A stretch of DNA of 6,909 nucleotides from NCBI GenBank assembly GCA_947178015.1, contig CAMWWW010000124.1, positions 1 through 6,909 on the forward strand, in the 5' to 3' direction. Origin of the DNA: an uncultured Clostridia bacterium. Lineage in GTDB: Bacteria > Bacillota > Clostridia > Lachnospirales > Lachnospiraceae. The notes under the pieces were generated by a model. It made no database searches and was not told the origin of the DNA. It saw nothing but the letters and a program-made list of their open reading frames with translations. Shown here piece after piece: positions 1 to 6,830 of the stretch (position 1 is its first letter; each line of letters begins with the position of its first letter). The position numbers and the translations under genes were made by a program.

Positions 1-34
1 ATATTTATTTTTGTTTTACCATTTTACATTATGG

Positions 35-42
35 AAAGGGGG
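35..42 (+). promoter_or_regulatory. Ribosome binding site that sets the flagellin start
   Basis: The purine run AAAGGGGG lies six bases before the ATG at 49. An in-frame ATG at 31 sits just ahead of this run and has no such site of its own, and starting there would put the site inside the coding sequence. The ATG at 49 also gives the family-typical N-terminus MVVNHNLIAMN, so it is taken as the true start. No sigma-28-type flagellar promoter is visible in the 48 bases available upstream; it may lie outside the window. Confidence 0.85.
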
Positions 43-48
43 ATAAAT

Positions 49-3000
49 ATGGTCGTCAATCACAATTTAATTGCAATGAACGGCCAAAGACAGTATAAGG
101 CTGTAACAAACAGTAGAGCCAAACGGATGGAGCAGCTCTCTTCCGGTTATAGAATCAATCGTGCAGCAGATGATGCGGCGGGACTTTCCATCTCAGAGAA
201 AATGCGTTTTCAGATACGAGGTCTGACGCAAGGAGTGAAAAACATGCAGGAGGGCGTAAATTACTGCAAGGTTGCAGACGGTGCCCTTCACGAAGTACAT
301 GGCATGCTTCAAAGAATCAATGAATTGTCCATACAGTCTGCCAATGGCACAAATTCTGATACGGAGAGAATGTATCTGGATCAGGAGGTACAGCATCTCA
401 AAGAAGAGATGGAGCGCATCTTTGAAACCACCAAGTACAATGAAGAATTTATATTTAAATGTGAGGATCAAGAGCTTGAGGCACCTTTGGAGCCCTATAA
501 GCTTGGTCTTTCCGGGTATCCCGATGATCTCTATATCTATAACGAGACTTATGATGACACGACAAAAACGGCTACCTTTGGCGGTATCGCATATCGTGGA
601 AAACGATATGAGTGGTCCAGCATCGACCCTGCTATGTATGATAGCACTACTGGTACCTTTCACGCAGGCACTTATTCCCTTAAAGCAGAAGATGGCTCCA
701 TCCTTTCTCTGGTCTGCGAGGAAGGGAGCAAACCGCCGGAAGTATCCAGAGAATTTCAGGTCTCTGCAAATGGCTCTGGAATTATTATCAACAATGAATG
801 TATCCCTTGGAGTCAGGTGAAGACAGCCGATGGTCATAAGATAAACGAGGGAGGAATAGAAAATAAACCATATTCTTTTCATTATCATGGTGTCACAGCA
901 ACCTTTACGCCGGATGCCGCCGATGACCTTCTTGATGTGATGAATAAGCTATCTGATATAAAATGGCAGAGTACGTACAAGCTTCCCACAGAAAAACAGG
1001 CATTGTTCACCGATTTTTCAAAGACCTACACAACATTTAAGAACAATGATGAGGTCAAACGTTATCTGGATGGCGATCCTAATTTTGCAGATCATATGTA
1101 TACGCTCCGCGCCGATGACACTGGGCTGTGGCTTGAGCAAAATGGCACTGCCGTAGCCAATTCCAACAAAACATGGGCAGATCTGGGGATCACCAACTGG
1201 GGCGACCAGAGCAAAGATATATGGTCTGATAAAACTTACAAATACACCTACGATCCTGCTCCGGCTGGCAGTGATACGATAAGCTTCACCTTTCAGGTCG
1301 TGAATGAGATCAGCAAAGACTCTGCGATCAACGCTCTTGACGGCATTACGCTGCCCGGCATACAATCCTCTGTCGATCTGGATAACCATGCAGATCTGAC
1401 CATGGATGGAAACTATTCCAACGTTATGAGCGGAAAGATTAATCGAGATACCCTTAACCTTACGCTTGGAGAGGAATATGGATTAGGACGCGACTACACA
1501 ACAACCTCCGATACCTTTGGAAGCACAAACTTAGTTTATGACAAAAACACCAATAGCTTTTCAGCAGTATATACCAATACCTTAGACGGCACCACCACTA
1601 CCAAAACGTACAATAATACAAATGTCGAGACAAGCAATATTATATCTACGATTAAAAACCAAATCAAAGCAGATATGCACGACTATCTGGAGGTAATCAA
1701 AGCACGCTACATCGCTGGAGCGACTTCACCAACCGAGACAAATCTTGCCACGCTGTTATCTCCTAACAATATCACTGGAAAAGGTGGAACTACCTATCTG
1801 GAAGATACAGTGAAATTAGATCCTGCCGATATTACCGCTGGTAAGCTAAATAGTACACTCAATGTATATGCTCCAACTACCTATGCCGGCGCAAGTATTG
1901 ATTTTTCAGGACTGGGCACAAGTTTTGAATTGGTTGATCTGATCGGTATGGGCTTTAATTCCACCTGCCAAACTTGCAGCAATCATTATAGTATTCAATT
2001 TACCACACCAGATATAACACAGGCGAATTGGAGCAGCACAACACCGAACCCTAACAATCCAGATCAAAATAGTTATCAGTATAGTAGTAAACGAGATGGT
2101 GCAAATTATACCTTATATATTGATGTCTCTTCTATGGATGGAAAAATAAACGATGGTGTGGCATTTACTAATGCCTTGTTAGATATTATAGATGCATCGG
2201 GATACGATTTCCACTTCACCCAATATGCCTCCTATACAGACGATGCCAAACTTTATATCTTTGACAATAGACCACAATATGTAAGCAATGGTGTGTCGAC
2301 CGCAACAGATGCAACCTTTTCTCCTTATGCATATGGCTTTAATTCTGTTGCAGAATATAATATAAACTTATATGATACCGACAATTCAGCAGAATATGTA
2401 AGCCTCCAATATGAATATGACTACAAAGATATATTCGCGCCATCCAATCTAGTATTTGAATACGAGGAAAACGCCGCGGGAAAATATGTCCAGCTTACAG
2501 ATGGCACCTATGTAGTATATGATGCAAATAATCCAGATCATCAGACCCTAAAGCGCTACAATATCAAGAAGGTCGATCTTGATACCTCAACTGGCAGCGG
2601 CACTTTGGATGATTACCTTGATGAATATATCAGAGATCATATCCTTCAAGAGACAGCAAATGCCTCCCAGATGGATTTAGTCAGTGATTATGCAAAATAC
2701 AACATTGGAAATTCCGTAAATGAAAACAAGGCATTGATCACCGAATACAACACTCCTGTTCAAATTTATAAAGAGAAAGAATCTGGTGTCGCGCCTGATA
2801 AATTTGGATTTAAAATTCAATGCAGCTCCAACACAAAGGATTCCATCTATATTGAAAGACAAAATCTTTCGCTATATCGAATAGGATTAAAAAAGCTAAG
2901 TGTAAAAACTGAGAAATTGGCGACACGCGCTATTGATATGCTGACCGCAGCTTTTGTCAAAGTCAATACCGTGAGAAGTAAATTTGGTACCTATCAGAAC

Positions 3001-3198
3001 CGTCTGGAACACTCGATCGCCAACGCAAATAATGTTGCCGAAAATACCACTGCGGCAGAATCCCGCATTAGAGACACCGATATGGCAGAAGAGTTACAGA
3101 ATCTTTCTACAGACAATATTTTAGTACAAGCAGGAGAAGCCATCCTTGCACAAGCAAATTCAAACGCACAAAATGTTATCTCTCTGCTTCAGGTTTAA
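49..3198 (+). CDS. Giant flagellin (flagellar filament subunit) with a large central insert
   Basis: Flagellin is secreted through the flagellar export apparatus and polymerises into the extracellular filament. Residues 1 to about 137 form the N-terminal D0/D1 region, with the hallmarks LSSGYRINRAADDAAGLSIS (31-50) and LQRINELSIQSANGTNS (87-103). Residues about 922 to 1049 form the C-terminal D1/D0 region, including NRLEHSIANANNVAENTTAA (984-1003), ESRIRDTDMAEE and the final QNVISLLQV. Flagellins are often 270 to 500 residues; this one has 1049. The extra length is a central insert of about 780 residues, rich in Thr, Asn, Asp and Tyr, expected to be surface-exposed. There are seven cysteines (73, 138, 223, 251, 640, 643, 925), which is unusual for a flagellin. 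No HExxH protease motif of the flagellinolysin type is present in the insert. The frame is intact, with no sign of decay. It could be a main or an accessory filament protein; the window does not tell which, so no fliC/hag symbol is assigned. Confidence 0.96.
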   Translation: MVVNHNLIAMNGQRQYKAVTNSRAKRMEQLSSGYRINRAADDAAGLSISEKMRFQIRGLTQGVKNMQEGVNYCKVADGALHEVHGMLQRINELSIQSANGTNSDTERMYLDQEVQHLKEEMERIFETTKYNEEFIFKCEDQELEAPLEPYKLGLSGYPDDLYIYNETYDDTTKTATFGGIAYRGKRYEWSSIDPAMYDSTTGTFHAGTYSLKAEDGSILSLVCEEGSKPPEVSREFQVSANGSGIIINNECIPWSQVKTADGHKINEGGIENKPYSFHYHGVTATFTPDAADDLLDVMNKLSDIKWQSTYKLPTEKQALFTDFSKTYTTFKNNDEVKRYLDGDPNFADHMYTLRADDTGLWLEQNGTAVANSNKTWADLGITNWGDQSKDIWSDKTYKYTYDPAPAGSDTISFTFQVVNEISKDSAINALDGITLPGIQSSVDLDNHADLTMDGNYSNVMSGKINRDTLNLTLGEEYGLGRDYTTTSDTFGSTNLVYDKNTNSFSAVYTNTLDGTTTTKTYNNTNVETSNIISTIKNQIKADMHDYLEVIKARYIAGATSPTETNLATLLSPNNITGKGGTTYLEDTVKLDPADITAGKLNSTLNVYAPTTYAGASIDFSGLGTSFELVDLIGMGFNSTCQTCSNHYSIQFTTPDITQANWSSTTPNPNNPDQNSYQYSSKRDGANYTLYIDVSSMDGKINDGVAFTNALLDIIDASGYDFHFTQYASYTDDAKLYIFDNRPQYVSNGVSTATDATFSPYAYGFNSVAEYNINLYDTDNSAEYVSLQYEYDYKDIFAPSNLVFEYEENAAGKYVQLTDGTYVVYDANNPDHQTLKRYNIKKVDLDTSTGSGTLDDYLDEYIRDHILQETANASQMDLVSDYAKYNIGNSVNENKALITEYNTPVQIYKEKESGVAPDKFGFKIQCSSNTKDSIYIERQNLSLYRIGLKKLSVKTEKLATRAIDMLTAAFVKVNTVRSKFGTYQNRLEHSIANANNVAENTTAAESRIRDTDMAEELQNLSTDNILVQAGEAILAQANSNAQNVISLLQV

Positions 3199-3217
3199 CT
3201 TATTTTTATAGAAGATC

Positions 3218-3269
3218 CGCGTAAAGAACCGCCTAACGTCCTCAAAACATCTAGGCGGTTCTCTGCGCG
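3218..3269. terminator. Hairpin between two convergent genes, probable bidirectional terminator
   Basis: AGAACCGCCTA (3225-3235) is followed after 16 bases by its exact complement TAGGCGGTTCT (3252-3262). An outer CGCG/CGCG pairing (3218-3221 with 3266-3269) could extend it. It starts 20 bases after the flagellin stop and ends 10 bases before the last base of the alkylation-repair gene, so it can serve both. Neither side has a clean T-run, so intrinsic termination is likely but not certain. Confidence 0.65.
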
Positions 3270-3279
3270 ACTTATTATG

Positions 3280-4101
3280 CTAGACACGTTGATATTCGCG
3301 TCCATTCCGTTTTTTACTTTTTACTATCTTTTTCACTTCTTCATCCGGTATTCTGGATTCACAGATTTTTTGCAGCGTTTTATTATAAGTCCAATCATCC
3401 ATCTGACAATCCGCCTTTAGCATCCGCCATGTCTCAAAGGGAAAGAGCACAAATGCCTCCGCTGCCGTCCACGCCGCTGCCATCTGTGCATAATAGCCCT
3501 GTTCATAGCTTCTGTTCAGAACCATCAATATCCTTTCCATATACGGATAATCTACTCTATTTTTCAAATATGTATCCTTATCCAACTGCTCTTTCGAAAT
3601 CGTTCTCTTCTTTGGACCCTTCTTTCCATTTACCTCATATTTTAAATTATGACACAAAAAAGTAATCAGCGCCGTCCGCACCTCAAATTGTCTCTCTGCA
3701 TATATATACTTTTGAAGAAATTCCCACACCTCTTCCCGATAAGTATCCGCGAGCAAAAAACTACTGCAAAAGCTGTCACAGACAGACCAATTATCCACAT
3801 GAGGAATCCATTCCTCCACATACTGAAGTCCCTCCGCTAGATCTCCCTTGGCGGTCCCATAGCCAATTATCATTCCCCTAAGCATTGCCTCCTCAAAATA
3901 AAGATCCTCAAATTCACCAGTATAAGAAACAATCTCCGCCCGCCAATCCTCTCCTTTTTTCGTAAGCTCCCTTGCAAGCTTTCTGAGAATCGGCAGCCGA
4001 ACGCCCAAAAGCGGCTTAGAACCCGGAATCAATGCGGAGGAAAACTTCTGATATTCCTCCTCCGCATATTCTATTATACGCTTCCTAATCTGCTCTCTCA
4101 T
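3280..4101 (-). CDS. DNA alkylation repair protein, AlkD-like HEAT-repeat family
   Basis: This 273-residue protein resembles AlkD-type DNA glycosylases, which remove N3- and N7-alkylated bases with an all-helical solenoid of HEAT-like repeats that wraps the DNA. The family signature is visible: RLPILRKLARELTKK (35-49), then HVDNWSVCDSF (101-111) with Trp105 and Asp109 spaced as in the catalytic Trp-x3-Asp of Bacillus cereus AlkD, Arg142 in FEVRTALITFL, and Trp211 in AAAWTAAEAF. Assigning these to the AlkD active-site residues is my alignment by eye. A lysine-rich stretch (about 153-176, with GKKGPKKR) looks like an inserted basic loop, and the C-terminus (VKSKKRNGR) is also basic, both consistent with DNA contact. 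The start is supported by GGAGG four bases upstream of ATG. It lies 52 bp after nrdD on the same strand with no terminator visible between, so co-transcription is likely. Close relatives are often annotated only as 'DNA alkylation repair protein' and the substrate is untested. Confidence 0.9.
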   Translation of the reverse strand: MREQIRKRIIEYAEEEYQKFSSALIPGSKPLLGVRLPILRKLARELTKKGEDWRAEIVSYTGEFEDLYFEEAMLRGMIIGYGTAKGDLAEGLQYVEEWIPHVDNWSVCDSFCSSFLLADTYREEVWEFLQKYIYAERQFEVRTALITFLCHNLKYEVNGKKGPKKRTISKEQLDKDTYLKNRVDYPYMERILMVLNRSYEQGYYAQMAAAWTAAEAFVLFPFETWRMLKADCQMDDWTYNKTLQKICESRIPDEEVKKIVKSKKRNGREYQRV

Positions 4102-4103
4102 CG

Positions 4104-4110
4104 CTCCTCC
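4104..4110 (-). promoter_or_regulatory. Ribosome binding site of the alkylation-repair gene
   Basis: On the - strand GGAGGAG precedes the ATG at 4101. GGAGG lies four bases from the start, slightly closer than average but strong. It fixes the start codon. Confidence 0.75.
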
Positions 4111-4153
4111 ATATTATAACAATTCGAAAAAGCTTTTGCACCATGCTCCTATC

Positions 4154-6349
4154 TTACAAATGCAGCACCCTCTCCCGGATCTCCTGTGTTCTTCCCTGAT
4201 TCCAAAACTGAGAACCAATATACCCACAAGTGCGCCGTGCCACATTCATCTTATTTTGATCCGTATTCTTACAATTCGGACACTGCCATATCAGCTTGCC
4301 ATCTTCCTCCACAATCTCTATTTCTCCATCATAGCCACATACCTGACAATAATCTGACTTTGTATTAAGCTCTGCATACATAATATTATCATAGATAAAC
4401 TTCATAACCTCAAGCACCGCCTCAATATTATTCTGCATATTCGGCACCTCCACATAGCTGATCGCGCCTCCCGGAGAGAGAACCTGAAATTTTGCTTCGA
4501 GGGCAAGCTTTGAAAATGCATCGAGCGGCTCTGTCACATGAACATGATAACTGTTTGTAATATAATTTCTGTCCGTCACACCCTCGATAATACCAAACCG
4601 TCTCTGCAAACATTTGGCAAATTTATAAGTTGTAGATTCAAGCGGCGTGCCGTAAATAGAATAATCAATATCCTCTGCTTCTTTCCACTTCGCGCAAGCC
4701 TCATTTAACACTTTCATCACTCTAAGGCCAAATTCCTCTCCCTCTGGTTCCGTCAGCTTCTTGCCTGTCACAGCATAGACGCACTCCCACAACCCTGCAT
4801 ATCCAAGAGAAATCGTGGAATACCCACCATGCAAAAGTTTCGTGATTGGCTCTCCTTTTTGAAGCCTTGCCAGAGCACCATACTGCCAAAGAATCGGCGC
4901 GGCATCTGAAAGTGTTCCCTCCAGCCTCTCATGCCTGCACTGCAGCGCCCTATGACAAAGCTCCAACCTCTCTGCAAAAATCTCCCAGAATCGGTCCTCC
5001 GCCTCCTCTTTCTTCTCCGCCACCTTACAAGCCGTACAAGCCACATCAGCAAGATTAATCGTCACAACCCCCTGATTAAATCTACCATAATATTTTGGAT
5101 TTCCATCCTCGTCAACATAAGGCGTCAGAAAACTTCTGCATCCCATACAAGTATAACAATTCCCATTGCCATTTTTATCCACCTTAAGCTGAAGCATAAT
5201 TTTCTCGGAAATATAATCCGGCACCATACGCTTAGCCGTACACCTTGCAGCAAGCTTAGTCAGATACCAATACGGTGCATCCTCCGTGATATTATCCTCC
5301 TCCAGCACATATACCAGCTTTGGAAATGCAGGAGTAATAAAAACACCGGCCTCATTTTTCACACCCACATACCGCTGCTTTAAAACCTCTTCAATAATCA
5401 GTGCCAGATCCCTTTTCAGACGCTCATCCTTCGCCTCATTTAAATACATAAATACTGTGACAAACGGTGCTTGTCCATTGGTCGTCATCAGCGTCACTAC
5501 CTGATATTGAATAGTCTGAACACCGCGCTCAATCTCTTCCTTAAGCCTCGTCTCCACAATCTGAGAAATCTTTTCCTCAGAAGGGCTGATTCCCAAAAGC
5601 TCCGCCTCCTTGCGGACAGAAGCCGTGATCTTCTCCCTTGAAACTTGTACAAATGGCGCAAGATGAGTAAGAGAAATAGACTGTCCACCATATTGACTAG
5701 AAGCAACTTGCGCTATAATCTGTGTCGAAATATTACAAGCCGTAGAAAAACTATGTGGCTTCTCTATCTTAGTACCAGAGATCACGGTTCCATTTTGCAA
5801 CATATCATCCAAATTTACCAAATCACAGTTATGCATATGCTGCGCAAAATAATCCGAATCATGGAAATGAATAATCCCTTGCTTATGCGCCTCCACAATA
5901 TCCGCAGGAAGCAAAATACGCTCTGTAATATCCTTACTGACCTCCCCGGCCATATAATCCCTCTGAACACTATTCACACTTGGGTCCTTGTTCGAATTCT
6001 CCTGCTTGACCTCCTCATTATTACACTCTATCAAAGAAAGAATTCTGTCATCCGTCGTGTTTGATTTTCTGACAAGACTTCTTGTATAACGATACGTAAT
6101 ATACCGTTTTGCTACTTCATATGCACCATGAGCCATAATCTGCTTCTCGACCAGATCTTGAATTTCCTCCACAGAGAGGGCACGTCCCATCTTCTCGCAA
6201 GATTTCTGAACAGAGTCAGAAATTCTCTCAATCTGCATACGCGTGAGCTTCTCATCCTCCTCCACAACATTATTTGCCTTTGTTACTGCGGCAGAAATTT
6301 TGCTAATATCAAAGTCAACCTCAGCTTTGTTCCGCTTAATGATCTTCAA
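4154..6349 (-). CDS. nrdD: Anaerobic (class III) ribonucleoside-triphosphate reductase, NrdD
   Basis: This cytoplasmic glycyl-radical enzyme reduces ribonucleoside triphosphates to deoxyribonucleotides under anaerobic conditions. Numbered from the TTG at 6349 it has 731 residues. An N-terminal ATP-cone allosteric domain covers about 1-90 (IIKRNKAEVDFDISKI near the start; YEVAKRYITYRYTR at about 77-90). Family active-site cysteines fit Cys175 in HNCDLVNLDDML and Cys404 in MGCRSFL; the latter sits in an unusual Cys398-x2-Cys401-x2-Cys404 cluster. Four cysteines near the C-terminus (668, 671, 690, 693) form the zinc site. The glycyl-radical loop is RRTCGYIG with radical Gly709, and the ending RERVLHL is typical. 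A GTG at 6370 would add seven residues (MKGRLSQ). I prefer TTG 6349 because AAAGGACGG lies just upstream and the product then begins MKIIKRN, as relatives do; neither start is ATG. The promoter and NrdR-like boxes lie upstream. The activating enzyme NrdG, needed to form the radical, is not adjacent downstream; the alkylation-repair gene is there instead. Confidence 0.97.
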   Translation of the reverse strand: MKIIKRNKAEVDFDISKISAAVTKANNVVEEDEKLTRMQIERISDSVQKSCEKMGRALSVEEIQDLVEKQIMAHGAYEVAKRYITYRYTRSLVRKSNTTDDRILSLIECNNEEVKQENSNKDPSVNSVQRDYMAGEVSKDITERILLPADIVEAHKQGIIHFHDSDYFAQHMHNCDLVNLDDMLQNGTVISGTKIEKPHSFSTACNISTQIIAQVASSQYGGQSISLTHLAPFVQVSREKITASVRKEAELLGISPSEEKISQIVETRLKEEIERGVQTIQYQVVTLMTTNGQAPFVTVFMYLNEAKDERLKRDLALIIEEVLKQRYVGVKNEAGVFITPAFPKLVYVLEEDNITEDAPYWYLTKLAARCTAKRMVPDYISEKIMLQLKVDKNGNGNCYTCMGCRSFLTPYVDEDGNPKYYGRFNQGVVTINLADVACTACKVAEKKEEAEDRFWEIFAERLELCHRALQCRHERLEGTLSDAAPILWQYGALARLQKGEPITKLLHGGYSTISLGYAGLWECVYAVTGKKLTEPEGEEFGLRVMKVLNEACAKWKEAEDIDYSIYGTPLESTTYKFAKCLQRRFGIIEGVTDRNYITNSYHVHVTEPLDAFSKLALEAKFQVLSPGGAISYVEVPNMQNNIEAVLEVMKFIYDNIMYAELNTKSDYCQVCGYDGEIEIVEEDGKLIWQCPNCKNTDQNKMNVARRTCGYIGSQFWNQGRTQEIRERVLHL

Positions 6350-6358
6350 CTGTGACAA

Positions 6359-6367
6359 CCGTCCTTT
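6359..6367 (-). promoter_or_regulatory. Putative ribosome binding site for nrdD, internal to the longest open frame
   Basis: On the - strand AAAGGACGG ends nine bases before the TTG at 6349. The alternative GTG at 6370 is preceded only by ATCAAAAG, with no good Shine-Dalgarno match. This favours TTG 6349, although the AAAGGA core is then 12 bases away, somewhat long. Confidence 0.55.
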
Positions 6368-6411
6368 CACCTTTTGATATGGATACTGATATTATAATCA
6401 GTCTATGAAGC

Positions 6412-6441
6412 ATTATACTACTATATATTGATGGATGTCAA
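6412..6441 (-). promoter_or_regulatory. Sigma-A-type promoter of nrdD
   Basis: Read on the - strand, a consensus TTGACA (6441-6436) is followed after 18 bases by a consensus TATAAT (6417-6412). Transcription would begin near 6405, leaving a leader of about 55 nt to the TTG start. A second TTGACA abuts the first upstream (6447-6442) but is 24 bp from this -10, so the inner one is probably used. Confidence 0.85.
6418..6433. promoter_or_regulatory. NrdR box, promoter-proximal copy
   Basis: The 16-base site has the core CTATATATTG (6421-6430), which fits the NrdR box core CWATATATWG. It occupies the spacer between the -35 and -10 of the nrdD promoter. NrdR is the ATP-cone repressor of ribonucleotide reductase genes, so binding here would block RNA polymerase. 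The flanking bases fit the consensus less well than the core. Confidence 0.8.
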
Positions 6442-6449
6442 TGTCAAAA

Positions 6450-6465
6450 ACACAATATATTGAAA
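6450..6465. promoter_or_regulatory. NrdR box, promoter-distal copy
   Basis: ACACAATATATTGAAA contains the core CAATATATTG, a perfect palindrome matching CWATATATWG. Its centre is 32 bp, about three helical turns, from the centre of the proximal box, with a 16-bp linker. This is the tandem arrangement established for NrdR operators. It lies directly upstream of the two TTGACA hexamers. Confidence 0.82.
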
Positions 6466-6530
6466 TAGCGTAACTATACAATAACTTATAGGTTTTGGTA
6501 AAAGGTACTTGCATCATCATGTTCGAGAAG

Positions 6531-6720
6531 GGTCCGCATAGCCAGAGCAACTATAGTCCTCCGTCACCCCGCTCTCGCTTAGTTCAAAACGTAACGGACG
6601 CTAAACTCGTGAGAAACCTCGTTGAAGCATACTGCATAATTCGCAAGCTCATTATGCACCGACGTTTTTCAATAGGTGCCTTGAGGACTATAGCTGCTCT
6701 GGCTATGCTGCTTTTATTGA
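6531..6720 (+). ncRNA. Putative structured RNA of unrecognised family, complete copy
   Basis: The outer helix pairs GCATAGCCAGAGCA (6536-6549) with TGCTCTGGCTATGC (6695-6708) and, after one A-C mismatch, CTATAGTCCTC (6551-6561) with GAGGACTATAG (6683-6693). Inside are a helix TCTCGC/GTGAGA (6573-6578 with 6609-6614, one G-U pair) continuing as TTAG/CTAA across a bulge, a hairpin ATAAT/ATTAT (6636-6640 with 6651-6655), and a hairpin GCACC/GGTGC (6656-6660 with 6675-6679) with a 14-base loop. That loop contains ACGTTTT (6662-6668), an exact complement of AAAACGT (6586-6592) in the loop of the second helix, so a 7-bp kissing pseudoknot is possible. The outer helix is followed by TGCTTTTATTG, a moderate T-tract only on the + strand, which suggests the strand and the 3' end. 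The promoter is unclear. A second copy nearby keeps the core. I cannot name the family, and expression is not shown. An open frame of 89 codons crosses it but is judged fortuitous. Confidence 0.6.
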
Positions 6721-6830
6721 TATTTCTAGACACGCTGTTATTTTACATATTATTGCATTATTAATCATCGTTGTTCAAGTACATTTTTAGTTTGAAATAT
6801 GGAGTAGAAAAAATCAACATGTCCAGCACA
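6721..6830. other. AT-rich spacer between the two convergent RNA copies
   Basis: No convincing gene, promoter or strong hairpin is seen. It would receive the 3' ends of both RNAs. Together with 6371-6530, which carries the nrdD control region and the RNA leader, it accounts for the non-coding stretch to the right of nrdD. Confidence 0.5.

Noticed and set aside
193..888. A 231-codon - strand frame inside the flagellin gene.
   Set aside because: It lies antisense to a clearly coding, conserved flagellin N-terminus, and its product has no recognisable family.
49..3198. Flagellinolysin, a flagellin carrying a metalloprotease in its insert.
   Set aside because: No HExxH motif occurs in the insert. 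The HEVHG at residues 81-85 belongs to the ordinary N-terminal helix and is not a zinc-protease motif.
4111..4120. A perfect TATAAT on the - strand just before the alkylation-repair gene.
   Set aside because: It sits so close to the start that transcription would begin within the ribosome binding site, and no fair -35 is found at 16-18 bp.
6391..6396. A second TATAAT on the - strand in the nrdD leader.
   Set aside because: No -35 lies at suitable spacing (AGTATA at 17 bp) and the extended -10 is imperfect; the promoter at 6412-6441 is far better.
6551..6693. CTATAGTCC and GGACTATAG resemble the P7 strands of a group I intron.
   Set aside because: The two strands are in the wrong order and no other core helices are recognisable; they are simply the inner part of the closing helix.
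3280..6742. CTAGACACG followed by similar bases occurs at 3280-3296 and 6726-6742 (15 of 17 matching).
   Set aside because: A match of this quality is expected about once by chance in a window of this size, and the first copy includes the end of a coding sequence.
6495..6764. An 89-codon + strand frame starting with TTG and ending in a hydrophobic stretch.
   Set aside because: It overlaps the strongly self-complementary segment, no good ribosome binding site precedes its TTG, and the internal ATG at 6519 has only a distant AAAGG. The 30-nt difference between copies does keep frame, which leaves slight doubt, but RNA structure explains the conservation better.
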